A DNA stretch of 64,000 nucleotides. It comes from an uncultured Spirochaetota bacterium (GTDB lineage Bacteria; Spirochaetota; Spirochaetia; Treponematales; Treponemataceae). The notes beneath the pieces were generated by a model. It had not been told where the DNA came from, did no database searches, and was given only the letters and a program-made list of their open reading frames with translations. Positions 1 through 8,603 of this stretch are shown here, piece after piece. A program made the translations under genes and the position numbers. The stretch's first letter is position 1, and each line of letters starts with the position of its first letter. The stretch is from positions 62,001-126,000 of the forward strand of contig CALXMF010000002.1 in the NCBI GenBank assembly GCA_944389415.1. The letters are read 5' to 3'.

Positions 1-327
1 AGATTCCAGAAACTGATTTATCGGGGTATATTTCTCTTCCGCTGAATCAGCATCTTCAAGACATATCTGTCCGCCGCGCAGCACCATAATTTTATCAGGA
101 ACATTCAGATAAATATGATTTTTTTCGGGTACAAGACCATCACTTACCAGTTGCACAGGCAGCGGCGTAACGTTCTGCAGGATTTTGTCCATCATGGTTT
201 CTGTGTTTGGCAGAAGATGCTGCACCACAAAAAATACTACATCAGAATCAAGAGGCATATTGGCAAACAGTGTCTGAAGAGCCTCTACACCGCCAGCAGA
301 AGTTCCAATTCCTACATATATACTCAT
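1..327 (-). CDS. CheB-type protein-glutamate methylesterase domain (partial, runs off left edge)
   Basis: The 109 visible codons start at ATG 327 and stay open to base 1. The protein opens directly on a CheB catalytic domain: GIGTSAGG at residues 6-13 carries the nucleophile Ser10, and VVQH supplies the catalytic His37. CheB enzymes remove methyl groups from chemoreceptor glutamates. No receiver domain precedes the catalytic domain, so this is a receiver-less CheB or the N-terminus of a CheB-CheR fusion; the missing C-terminus would decide. A GGAG motif lies 10 nt upstream of the ATG. A chemoreceptor lies at the other end of the window, but no linkage is implied. Confidence 0.85.
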   Translation of the reverse strand, partial: MSIYVGIGTSAGGVEALQTLFANMPLDSDVVFFVVQHLLPNTETMMDKILQNVTPLPVQLVSDGLVPEKNHIYLNVPDKIMVLRGGQICLEDADSAEEKYTPINQFLES

Positions 328-451
328 CGCTGCAACACTCCACAGTTATATACCATATTTGCTGATACCTTACGGCATAGCTATACAGCTCCAAAATATC
401 CAAACAAGAACAACTACACACTAGAATAATATTTTAATAAATGCTGTATAT

Positions 452-480
452 AACATATCATGTATTACCGGCAGTTTCAA
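452..480 (-). promoter_or_regulatory. Predicted promoter of the CheB-type gene
   Basis: On the minus strand, TTGAAA (480-475) is followed after 17 bp by TATGTT (457-452). A TG one base upstream of the -10 makes it an extended -10 of the same form as the tracrRNA promoter. The start would be near 445, giving a leader of about 118 nt. Inferred from spacing and consensus only. Confidence 0.4.
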
Positions 481-563
481 GACTTTGATGAATAAGTATA
501 TATTATTATTAGTTATAAAAAATTGATATTTTTTACATTGACTTGATAAACAGGGAGAAAAAC

Positions 564-588
564 AAAAGGAAGCCGCAGCTTCCTTTTT
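564..588. terminator. Hairpin with T-tract/A-tract between the CheB gene and the CRISPR array
   Basis: GGAAGC (568-573), loop CGCA, GCTTCC (578-583), flanked by A4 on the left and T5 on the right, so it can act in either direction. It insulates the array from the left. The rest of the 328-670 gap holds the CheB promoter and AT-rich sequence; I see no gene in it. Confidence 0.55.
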
Positions 589-670
589 CATCTTAACTCA
601 TTTATATCCCGTTCAAAGAGATATAAACGCATTTTGCGAGTGCATAAGCACCTTATTAGCAGGTTGACAA

Positions 671-2882
671 GTTGTGGTTTGATTAAGTTTCCTTCTGTGT
701 TATAATAGCCCTGCACGATGTCCTGAATACCGGTTGGTTGTGGTTTGATTAAGTTTCCTTCTGTGTTATAATACTATTTGTATAAGACTGATGAAGAGAT
801 TCGTTGTGGTTTGATTAAGTTTCCTTCTGTGTTATAATCGACTATCTGCATAACGAAGCCCGCAAACGGTTGTGGTTTGATTAAGTTTCCTTCTGTGTTA
901 TAATGATAGACACCGCCGCTGTCAGTTCCACCATGTTGTGGTTTGATTAAGTTTCCTTCTGTGTTATAATTAATTATCGCGCCTTAAATCCATGTATTCG
1001 GTTGTGGTTTGATTAAGTTTCCTTCTGTGTTATAATTAATTATCGCGCCTTAAATCCATGTATTCGGTTGTGGTTTGATTAAGTTTCCTTCTGTGTTATA
1101 ATGAAGAATCTTTCCGAGAGGAAATGCGTCTGGTTGTGGTTTGATTAAGTTTCCTTCTGTGTTATAATCACCTCGCAGATACACTGCTTGCTTGTACTGT
1201 TGTGGTTTGATTAAGTTTCCTTCTGTGTTATAATCGAAACGGTTAACAAAGATTTGACTGTAAAGTTGTGGTTTGATTAAGTTTCCTTCTGTGTTATAAT
1301 ATGGGGCAGACAGTAGGCGTTAAGCACAATGTTGTGGTTTGATTAAGTTTCCTTCTGTGTTATAATCGGAAAGTCTCAGAACCATACTCGGAAACAGTTG
1401 TGGTTTGATTAAGTTTCCTTCTGTGTTATAATTTTGTTGTGCTCAGCGCCGACAGGTCTACGGTTGTGGTTTGATTAAGTTTCCTTCTGTGTTATAATAA
1501 AATACCTGTGCGATTTTACCGGAGCCAGGTTGTGGTTTGATTAAGTTTCCTTCTGTGTTATAATCTTATCCTTTACTGTTTGCATAGCTGCCATGTTGTG
1601 GTTTGATTAAGTTTCCTTCTGTGTTATAATTCTGCTGAATGTTTTAATAACAACTTCAGAGTTGTGGTTTGATTAAGTTTCCTTCTGTGTTATAATTCTA
1701 TCAGGTGTATCGCCTGTATGACCAACGTTGTGGTTTGATTAAGTTTCCTTCTGTGTTATAATGAAACGAAAAATAATCCCATAACGTACCTAGTTGTGGT
1801 TTGATTAAGTTTCCTTCTGTGTTATAATCGGAAAGTCTCAGAACCATACTCGGAAACAGTTGTGGTTTGATTAAGTTTCCTTCTGTGTTATAATTTTGTT
1901 GTGCTCAGCGCCGACAGGTCTACGGTTGTGGTTTGATTAAGTTTCCTTCTGTGTTATAATAAAATACCTGTGCGATTTTACCGGAGCCAGGTTGTGGTTT
2001 GATTAAGTTTCCTTCTGTGTTATAATCTGCAACATATGCTGATTTAGATGCTCGTAGTTGTGGTTTGATTAAGTTTCCTTCTGTGTTATAATATCAAGAT
2101 AGCAGCTACGTGTTTAGCCAGGGTTGTGGTTTGATTAAGTTTCCTTCTGTGTTATAATCTCTTCTGCAAACGTCTCTTCGATACCCTCGTTGTGGTTTGA
2201 TTAAGTTTCCTTCTGTGTTATAATAAAACGGAATTAAAGCACCAATCTGTGCCGGTTGTGGTTTGATTAAGTTTCCTTCTGTGTTATAATGTGTACCAGA
2301 TTGGAAGCGGTAAAATCGTCGTTGTGGTTTGATTAAGTTTCCTTCTGTGTTATAATCCACTGTCAGCAAAATATCATCGCCGGAAAGTTGTGGTTTGATT
2401 AAGTTTCCTTCTGTGTTATAATTAATCCTCGTTAGGAACAGTATGTTGTGTGTTGTGGTTTGATTAAGTTTCCTTCTGTGTTATAATATATCCCTTTCGG
2501 TGAAGAGAGAATTACAGGTTGTGGTTTGATTAAGTTTCCTTCTGTGTTATAATGCTGTCAAGGTTTGCAGCGTAAAAGATGTGTTGTGGTTTGATTAAGT
2601 TTCCTTCTGTGTTATAATTAAGGCTGTAAATGAAAGTAAGATAACCGTGTTGTGGTTTGATTAAGTTTCCTTCTGTGTTATAATATCGAGACAACCCGTC
2701 TCATTGACTCCTTCGTTGTGGTTTGATTAAGTTTCCTTCTGTGTTATAATGGATGGTAAGACTCGGTCTCAGGTATTTGAGTTGTGGTTTGATTAAGTTT
2801 CCTTCTGTGTTATAATATACTGGCACAAAGGGAAAACCAAGAGTCGGTTGTGGTTTGATTAAGTTTCCTTCTGTGTTATAAT
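671..2882 (+). CRISPR. CRISPR array, 34 repeats of 36 bp, 33 spacers, type II-C-like
   Basis: Thirty-four 36-bp repeats that read as identical start at 671 and recur every 66 bp (36 + 30). Two spacers are 29 nt (2423-2451 and 2554-2582). The repeat begins GTTGTGG and ends TGTTATAAT, the form of Neisseria/Campylobacter type II-C repeats. The last repeat (2847-2882) shows no decay, so decay cannot orient the array; the tracrRNA and the in-repeat promoter both indicate transcription on the plus strand, toward and antisense to cas2. Spacers at 971-1000 and 1037-1066 are identical. Three consecutive spacers (1367-1396, 1433-1462, 1499-1528) recur at 1829-1858, 1895-1924 and 1961-1990. That leaves 29 distinct spacers. 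I recognised no spacer match elsewhere in the window. Short open frames inside the array are artefacts. Confidence 0.98.
679..706 (+). promoter_or_regulatory. Promoter contained in every CRISPR repeat (first copy shown)
   Basis: Repeat positions 9-14 read TTGATT (four of six to the -35 consensus). After 16 bp, positions 31-36 read TATAAT, preceded by TG at 28-29, a perfect extended -10. Transcription would start about 7 nt into each spacer and give a guide of about 23-24 nt followed by the repeat. In Neisseria type II-C arrays, extended -10 boxes in repeats are known to drive each crRNA. Here the -35 is inside the repeat as well. Confidence 0.7.
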
Positions 2883-2941
2883 ATGTCGCCTGCATTGCTG
2901 TATATTACAACGAAATACAGAAACATAGACACACAGAAAAC

Positions 2942-2985
2942 GCTTCAGCAGTTAGAAAAATTCCAGCTGCTGAGGCATTTTTTTT
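2942..2985 (+). terminator. Terminator for the CRISPR transcript, embedded in the cas2 3' end
   Basis: A 12-bp stem (2942-2953 with 2965-2976, two G:U pairs), an 11-nt loop and eight T's (2978-2985) form a strong intrinsic terminator for plus-strand transcription leaving the array. The cas2 stop codon (2954-2952) lies at the edge of the stem, so the last cas2 codons double as terminator sequence. On the minus strand the hairpin is followed by a weaker T-rich stretch and may also end cas2 mRNA. Confidence 0.75.
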
Positions 2986-3296
2986 ATTCTTTGCTTTGCC
3001 GGTTTGCCAACATAATTGGTAATATCACCAAACTGTTTATCAGTAACCGCCAGCAGACTGACAAGACCTTTTGCCGGTACACAGGAAGCTATTCTTTTTT
3101 TATGTACCTCAAGTGTCTGTCTGCTTCCGCAGAAGCGTATATACACAGAAAACTGCATCATTTCAAATCCATCAGACAGTAAATTTTTTCGGAACAAGGC
3201 AGCCGCTTTCTGTTCTTCTGGTGTTGCAGTTGGTAAATCAAAAAAACAGAACAGCCACATAACATGATACTCACTGATCGAGTGCTGATACTTCAT
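2952..3296 (-). CDS. cas2: CRISPR-associated endoribonuclease/integrase subunit Cas2
   Basis: 114 aa. MWLFCFFDLPT near residue 13 gives the first beta strand and conserved Asp, and FRKNLLSDGFEMMQFSVY is typical of type II Cas2. With Cas1 it forms the spacer-integration complex. It overlaps the cas1 3' end by 26 nt, which suggests translational coupling. The ATG at 3296 keeps about a dozen residues before the core, as in several type II Cas2 proteins; an internal ATG at 3260 is possible. It is the last gene of the cas9-cas1-cas2 operon, and no csn2 or cas4 follows, which fits subtype II-C. Confidence 0.95.
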   Translation of the reverse strand: MKYQHSISEYHVMWLFCFFDLPTATPEEQKAAALFRKNLLSDGFEMMQFSVYIRFCGSRQTLEVHKKRIASCVPAKGLVSLLAVTDKQFGDITNYVGKPAKQRIKKMPQQLEFF

Positions 3297-4197
3297 CTTC
3301 TTCTATAGGTTCAGGATAGTCAATTTTTTGCGCTTCCGCTTTTATACACCGAACAAGAGAAGCCGTTGTCTGGCTGAGCGCAATCATCAGCGGACGCCGG
3401 TTGCGTTGAAAACAACAATCCATTGTTAAAATTTGCAAAAGCTCCCCCTTAATCTGCGGTGTCAAATCAGATGGTATTTCAGTATGCCGCTCTATCACCG
3501 CCATCGTCATCAGATCCACAAAAGGACGATACGGCTCCATAATATCATCCGCGAGACAAAAAGAATTATATTTATTACTGTGATGAATACCAATAACCGG
3601 CAGCAGCCCCGATCCGACAAGCGCGCGTGTTATTCCCGCCCGAAGCACCGCATAACCATAATTAAGAAGATTATTAGGTACGTCGCCAAAGCGCTCCCGA
3701 ACAAAATCAGCCTGCTGAAATAATTCTCTCCAATATATTTTTGCCGCTATTCCCTCTCTGTTTGTCGCGTCTCCGCTGCGTACTTCTCTGAATTCTTTTT
3801 TTAGCAGAGAATAATTTCTGCCGAGCAGACGCAGTACACACATCTGATTATAAATTTTTGCCTGCACAATCTGCTGCCACAACCGTTTCCGTAAAGGCAG
3901 AGACATCGATATCTGATACTGTACAACCTCCTGTTGAACAGTATTACCAGAAAAAGACGTACACATACCAGCCGGCATATGCGCCGCGTTGCAAATAATT
4001 ACCGCGGCGTTGTGTTCTATCAGTTCCTGAAAAACTGTGACAGTGGCGGTGATTTGCTGATGTTCCAGTACCAGAAAACCAATATCTTCAAGCGGGCGGG
4101 ATACTGTCTCACCCGAAACAGCATCCCGTATTACAAGCTGGCGCAGCCGGACAGACAGAGAACACGGGGATGAAATAAATACAGTCCGCTTGAGCAT
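3271..4197 (-). CDS. cas1: CRISPR-associated integrase Cas1 (type II)
   Basis: 308 aa, normal length for type II Cas1. The metal-binding triad is visible as E158 (in YWREL), H206 (in GIHHSNKYN) and E221 (in DDIMEPYRPF). Cas1 catalyses integration of new spacers with Cas2. Only two nucleotides separate its ATG from the cas9 stop codon and it overlaps cas2, so cas9, cas1 and cas2 are almost certainly one transcript. No damage is seen, so the acquisition module looks intact. Confidence 0.96.
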   Translation of the reverse strand: MLKRTVFISSPCSLSVRLRQLVIRDAVSGETVSRPLEDIGFLVLEHQQITATVTVFQELIEHNAAVIICNAAHMPAGMCTSFSGNTVQQEVVQYQISMSLPLRKRLWQQIVQAKIYNQMCVLRLLGRNYSLLKKEFREVRSGDATNREGIAAKIYWRELFQQADFVRERFGDVPNNLLNYGYAVLRAGITRALVGSGLLPVIGIHHSNKYNSFCLADDIMEPYRPFVDLMTMAVIERHTEIPSDLTPQIKGELLQILTMDCCFQRNRRPLMIALSQTTASLVRCIKAEAQKIDYPEPIEEDEVSALDQ

Positions 4198-4199
4198 GA

Positions 4200-7100
4200 T
4201 TACAGCCTGTCTATATACTGAATAGAGCCGTCAGGCCGCAGATAAAAATCCACATCCTCAATCAGCGCGTTAAACTGAGTATGCCGCAGTCCGCGGCGGG
4301 GATACACATCATCAGAGGCAGAAAAAACACTCCATTTAACTTCTTTATCAGACACTGCCGCAGCCTGATGATTTGCCTGCAGATATACCATTCCACCAGT
4401 CATTTTGGCGATAAAATACATTCTGTTCATCAAGTCACGCACAGATTTACCCGCGACTTCATCAGGATCAGATTCCCACAGAATAACGTTCATACCATTC
4501 CGCAGAAAATATATCAGCTCAAGTCTGACGCCTTTTTTTTCTATAAATTGCTCACAAATCGCTTTCCCTTCTTTTCTGCGGCGCGCCGCGTCCAGCAAAT
4601 TAACTACAACATAATCACGAACACATTTGCCTTTTGCGTCTTTTCCTGCATAGATTGCCATCGCGTAATTTGTATCATTAACAACATACTGAAAACGTTT
4701 ATACAGCTTTGCTGATACATCGCGGAGTTCTCTCAGTGGCAGAGCGTTTTTCGCTGTTTTAGCGACAGTTCTCACCGCATATACAGGCTGCAAAGAACCG
4801 TCTTTTCTCGGTACATACAATACCCCATCAGACACCATCTTTTTTACCCCTGCCTCCTCTGCGGCGTGTCTGATAACGGGATCTACTATTGACTCTATCT
4901 TAAAAGACGGACTATCAAAACTTCTTTTAATCACGCTTACAAGCTGTTCCGTACCATCTGCTGTCCGCATGTTAATTTTTCCGTATAGAGTATCCTGATG
5001 CAGACATCCGCGCACAGTATCACCGCCTGAACGAATCTTTTTACCGTGCGTGATACGTACATGACGTGACGCAGAAAACTCATTATCTGCGCGCTGATGC
5101 GCCACAACAATAGAATTAACAGCCTGAATACTGTCCTCAGTAAATGTATCCCATGGCTTTGTAAAAACAAAATGCCCCTGCGGCCGCAGATGCTGCAGCT
5201 CTTTAGTCAGATTTTCACGCATCTGTCTGGTCATACACGCAAGTGTAATCGCGTCTATGGCGTGATGCACATGGCTGCTGCGGTCTTTTTTACAATATTC
5301 TTTCTGCAACCCCCACAACACACGAAATTCTTTTGTCAGACTGCCTTTTATCGGCATAACAGAATGGAATACCGTTTTTAGATAAAATTTTGCGTATCTG
5401 GTAATAATACGTGTATCAACCAGCTGCCGGTTTGTAAACGACGGATCAAATTCTGTGCAGGCAAAGCGGCGATACTTTTCTTTATAATAGTTTGCCCACA
5501 GTAAATTCAAATGCTTTTTCTGAATAGCAGCCGCTTTAACCTCCGGTGTGGCGGCTTTTTTGCTCCTTTTCGCGGCGGCAAGATATTTTTCCCAATATTC
5601 ATCAGCTTTTCTTTTATAACACAGCTCCGCGCGATGCAGGATAGACTCATATTCCGCTAACTGAAACGGCATCTTATTCTTTTTTATCTCGCGGTTAAAC
5701 TGGTTATCACACACAGTCACATTTTCTAAACTGTTATCATATACAAAACTGCGGGGTACCGTATGTTCAATATCAAACTCCGGATTAAGGTCAAATAACC
5801 GGCAGAAATTAATCTCCTTATTAGTATACAGGCACTTTTTATCCTGTTCATGCCACAACCTGCATTTGCGGACATCCTCGTCAGTTACCTCTCGCTGTAT
5901 TCCCTGCTCAAGCAAACAATTCTGTATCTCGGTACGATAGGTATTATTCTCATTCTCACGTTCTTTTTGAAACATCGCTATCGCCGCCCGCATGTTTTTA
6001 TCATTTAACTCATTAGCAAGTTCAATGTTTATCGGGGTAAACTCATTTATCGCGTCAGTCGATATCAGATAATTCAAAAGTTTCTTGAGGCTGTGCAAAG
6101 TCCGCATAACAAGCGGATTTTTCAGCGCTGGCAGTTCAGGAGAGCCCAGATATTTTTTGCCGTCTTTTTCCACGCAGCTGTCATACCATTCATTTTCCGC
6201 CGGATGATAAAGCATATGACGGATTGTCTCAGCTTCTCTGCCGGTTATGTGCGCAATATACTTGGATAGTCTGTCCGCGCTTGTTTCCTGTTCCAGCAGT
6301 TCACCCCGGCGTGTATCTAACATCCGATTTTGGTGAATAAGATCTATTACCTCATTAACGCACCGCTCTTTTTCTTCAATAGATAAATGTTTCCAGCTTT
6401 TCTGATCATAATCAGAATCAAAACACTCTCTGATAATTGGGATATCTTCTGTCTCAACATGATCTTTCAGCAATGCGTATGGCTGCTTCCACAATCGCCG
6501 CAAAGACGCGTTAGCGACACGGATAATCCTGTCTGTGTCTTTCTGAGACGCACAGATTTCAACAACTTTAGATTCCAGTTCCGCTTCGTGTTCCTGCCAG
6601 TATTCACTGCCGACTATCTCAGGCAGTTTAGCCATAAAAACAGCCATTGCCAGCTGGTATCCCTTTTTTAGAAAAGGCAGTATCTTTTTTATCGCTTTCA
6701 GACTATATGACGCATAGCCCTGTTTTATCGAAATAGCGCAGAATCTTTTTGCCGTATTCTCATCAAGTCCTAATGTATCTCTGGCAAAGGTCTGCAATTT
6801 CTGATTATCATCAAAAAAGAATAAATTATGCCAGATGGCTTCTATTTTATATCCATTTATATCACAATCACGCCAGTTGTTGCCAAAGACTGCTTTCAAA
6901 CCGCTGATTACAGGAGAACCGGGAACTGTATCATTGTGGCGGTAATTACATTCATAACTATTCGCCTGTTTTCCGTATAAGCATTTCAAAATATCCGTAA
7001 CAGGAAACGACTCCCGCTTTGATAATAAAAAATCAGCCAATTTTTCTTTTTGCCCAGCAGACAGCGGTTCAAATTCCGTTCTTGCTTCCTCACAAATCAT

Positions 7101-7964
7101 ACGGGTCTTAACATTATTGATAAACGCCCACGCGCGGTATTCCTCAAACAGATAATGACTTATTGGGGCGCGGGGTTTATTTTTCTCAAGCGTACAGTTT
7201 CCAACAGTATACTTCTGAGAACGCAGCGGTCTCTGAAAAAATAATACACGTTTCAGTTTATCACGCAATTCTGTATCTATTTGCTGAAAATCACAAATAG
7301 CGTTAAATTCCTGTACATAATGGACTTCTCTGCTGGTATACCGTTTACGTATCCGTTCTCCTTTCTTCCATAATTCATAAAAATATTCTCCTAATGTCCT
7401 TTCTCCCATCTGAGATGAAAGTTCATTGATGCTTGTATTTACAACTCCATCAGATTCCTTTGTTTCAGCTTTTCGATTTGACTTAAAACCGCGGCGCTGT
7501 GCCATATGATAAAAAATTCTTCCCAACTCATACGCAGATAATTTTTCCCGAACCGCTCTAAAACGTAATACATACGGATTATACTCAACGCCTTCGCCTG
7601 ATTTTGACAGAGAAGTTGTTTTAAGCCACGCACGAAATTCAGGAGAAGAAGGGTACCGTCCAGCTTTTCCTTTATGATATCTGCACCACTCGTTCAGTTC
7701 CTCATAAGACAATGGACACATACCCGCCTCAATGAGCAGTTTCAGAGTATGATATTTTCTTAGTTTTCTTCTAAAATACTGACGCCGTAATGCTCTGAAA
7801 CCGGTACGTTCCGCCGCTAATGAAATCTCCTTACCTTGATCCTTCTTGATTCCCAGTTGATAACGATACACACCGCATGACGTTATTTGGTTTTCCTGTT
7901 TTTCCGTATCAACCAAGGCCCATCCAATAGAATTACTTCCTAAATCCAATCCAAGTGTCTGCAC
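4200..7964 (-). CDS. cas9: CRISPR-associated RNA-guided endonuclease Cas9
   Basis: 1254 aa from the preferred GTG start at 7964, which has a strong CAGGAGG Shine-Dalgarno 5 nt upstream (7976-7970) and gives the family-typical short N-terminus before LGLDLGSNSIGW. An upstream ATG at 8027 would add 21 residues but has no ribosome site and overlaps the tracrRNA promoter. RuvC-I Asp is residue 7, followed by an Arg-rich bridge helix near residues 50-75. RuvC-II Glu is about 648. The HNH motif DIEHTVPRS has its catalytic His at 734. RuvC-III HHAIDA is at 900-905, with D904. All nuclease residues are present, so it should be active. It is longer than most II-C Cas9s (about 1000-1100 aa), but the operon (no csn2 or cas4), the divergent tracrRNA and the promoter-bearing repeats fit II-C. 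Confidence 0.96.
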   Translation of the reverse strand: MQTLGLDLGSNSIGWALVDTEKQENQITSCGVYRYQLGIKKDQGKEISLAAERTGFRALRRQYFRRKLRKYHTLKLLIEAGMCPLSYEELNEWCRYHKGKAGRYPSSPEFRAWLKTTSLSKSGEGVEYNPYVLRFRAVREKLSAYELGRIFYHMAQRRGFKSNRKAETKESDGVVNTSINELSSQMGERTLGEYFYELWKKGERIRKRYTSREVHYVQEFNAICDFQQIDTELRDKLKRVLFFQRPLRSQKYTVGNCTLEKNKPRAPISHYLFEEYRAWAFINNVKTRMICEEARTEFEPLSAGQKEKLADFLLSKRESFPVTDILKCLYGKQANSYECNYRHNDTVPGSPVISGLKAVFGNNWRDCDINGYKIEAIWHNLFFFDDNQKLQTFARDTLGLDENTAKRFCAISIKQGYASYSLKAIKKILPFLKKGYQLAMAVFMAKLPEIVGSEYWQEHEAELESKVVEICASQKDTDRIIRVANASLRRLWKQPYALLKDHVETEDIPIIRECFDSDYDQKSWKHLSIEEKERCVNEVIDLIHQNRMLDTRRGELLEQETSADRLSKYIAHITGREAETIRHMLYHPAENEWYDSCVEKDGKKYLGSPELPALKNPLVMRTLHSLKKLLNYLISTDAINEFTPINIELANELNDKNMRAAIAMFQKERENENNTYRTEIQNCLLEQGIQREVTDEDVRKCRLWHEQDKKCLYTNKEINFCRLFDLNPEFDIEHTVPRSFVYDNSLENVTVCDNQFNREIKKNKMPFQLAEYESILHRAELCYKRKADEYWEKYLAAAKRSKKAATPEVKAAAIQKKHLNLLWANYYKEKYRRFACTEFDPSFTNRQLVDTRIITRYAKFYLKTVFHSVMPIKGSLTKEFRVLWGLQKEYCKKDRSSHVHHAIDAITLACMTRQMRENLTKELQHLRPQGHFVFTKPWDTFTEDSIQAVNSIVVAHQRADNEFSASRHVRITHGKKIRSGGDTVRGCLHQDTLYGKINMRTADGTEQLVSVIKRSFDSPSFKIESIVDPVIRHAAEEAGVKKMVSDGVLYVPRKDGSLQPVYAVRTVAKTAKNALPLRELRDVSAKLYKRFQYVVNDTNYAMAIYAGKDAKGKCVRDYVVVNLLDAARRRKEGKAICEQFIEKKGVRLELIYFLRNGMNVILWESDPDEVAGKSVRDLMNRMYFIAKMTGGMVYLQANHQAAAVSDKEVKWSVFSASDDVYPRRGLRHTQFNALIEDVDFYLRPDGSIQYIDRL

Positions 7965-8020
7965 TCCGTCCTCCTGTTGAGTTATCTTTTTACCGCAATT
8001 ACATACTGTCTCCCGTATGC

Positions 8021-8049
8021 TTGACATTAGCCTGACATCATGATATGTT
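8021..8049 (+). promoter_or_regulatory. tracrRNA promoter
   Basis: Perfect TTGACA (8021-8026), 17 bp, then TATGTT (8044-8049) with TG at 8041-8042 (extended -10). The predicted start, 6-7 nt downstream, falls at 8055-8056, the first base of the anti-repeat. The promoter lies between the two possible cas9 starts, which supports the GTG start at 7964. Confidence 0.75.
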
Positions 8050-8054
8050 TAAAT

Positions 8055-8130
8055 AAACTTAATCTTATCACAATAAGGCTTTATGCCGAAGTCGAAAGAC
8101 TGAGCCCCGCTTCGAGTGGGGCTATTTTAT
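8055..8130 (+). ncRNA. tracrRNA, about 75 nt, divergent from cas9
   Basis: The anti-repeat spans 8055-8074: AAACTTAATC (8055-8064) pairs perfectly with repeat bases 11-20, then comes a two-base bulge, then an eight-pair helix including CACAA (8069-8073) and two G:U pairs. Downstream is the AATAAGGC...GCCG nexus, recognisably like Neisseria tracrRNA (hairpin GGC-TTTAT-GCC), then AGTC-GAAA-GACT (8090-8101), then a nine-pair terminator hairpin (8103-8123) followed by ATTTTATT. The RNA would be unusually compact because transcription appears to start at the anti-repeat itself. Confidence 0.88.
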
Positions 8131-8275
8131 TATGCAAGTTCCTTTTAAATATAAAGCAGAATCCTCAATAACTCAAGTCTTTTACTTTCGTTAAGCTGTA
8201 TTTATCCTAATATTTTGGATTCAATACATAGTATTGCAGCCCATTTCATTTTTAACTTAAAAACAAACCGTTTTT
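8131..8275. other. Non-coding spacer between tracrRNA and minisatellite
   Basis: AT-rich sequence with no credible gene, hairpin or promoter seen. A short frame starting near 8215 reads into the minisatellite and is dismissed. Confidence 0.5.
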
Positions 8276-8529
8276 ACACTTTTTTTATTTCAAAGATACA
8301 CTTTTTTTATTTCAAAGATACACTTTTTTTATTTCAAAGATACACTTTTTTTATTTCAAAGATACACTTTTTTTATTTCAAAGATAATCTTTTTTTATTT
8401 CAAAGATACACTTTTTTTATTTCAAAAATAATCTTTTTTCATTTCAAAGATAATCTTTTTTTATTTCAAAGATAATCTTTTTTTATTTCAAAGATAATCT
8501 TTTTTTATTTCAAAGATAATCTTTTTTTA
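8276..8529. repeat. 22-bp minisatellite with phased T7 tracts, 11 copies
   Basis: The CAAAGATA core recurs at 8291, 8313, 8335, 8357, 8379, 8401, 8423, 8445, 8467, 8489 and 8511, exactly 22 bp apart (the 8423 copy reads CAAAAATA), each unit ending in a tract of six or seven T's. Two variants exist: the first units read GATACAC and the later ones GATAATC, with one GATACAC unit (8401) between. Twenty-two bp is about two helical turns, so the tracts sit on one face of the helix and should bend the DNA. The array lies 74 bp upstream of the -35 of the EF-G-like gene. The unit length is not a multiple of three and no coding role is seen. Confidence 0.9.
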
Positions 8530-8603
8530 ACATAAACTCAGATTACTTTTTATACGTGCGTCAGGCAATGCGTTTGTAAAACGCTGTTTCTGAATTATTT
8601 TCC

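Noticed and set aside
671-2882. Self-targeting of genes in this window by spacers
   Set aside because: By reading the 29 distinct spacers I recognised no match to other parts of the window; a proper search could still find one.
2106-2895. Open frames on the minus strand inside the CRISPR array
   Set aside because: They are translations of repeats and spacers (repeat unit 66 bp is a multiple of 3), with no ribosome site and no conserved product.
5750-5780. HNH motif DIEH instead of DIDH in Cas9 as an inactivating change
   Set aside because: Glu at this position is seen in functional Cas9 subfamilies and the catalytic His and flanking residues are intact.
8215-8475. Open frame of 86 codons across the minisatellite
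   Set aside because: It depends on the 22-bp repeat, which shifts frame each unit; composition is Phe/Lys low-complexity and no RBS is seen.
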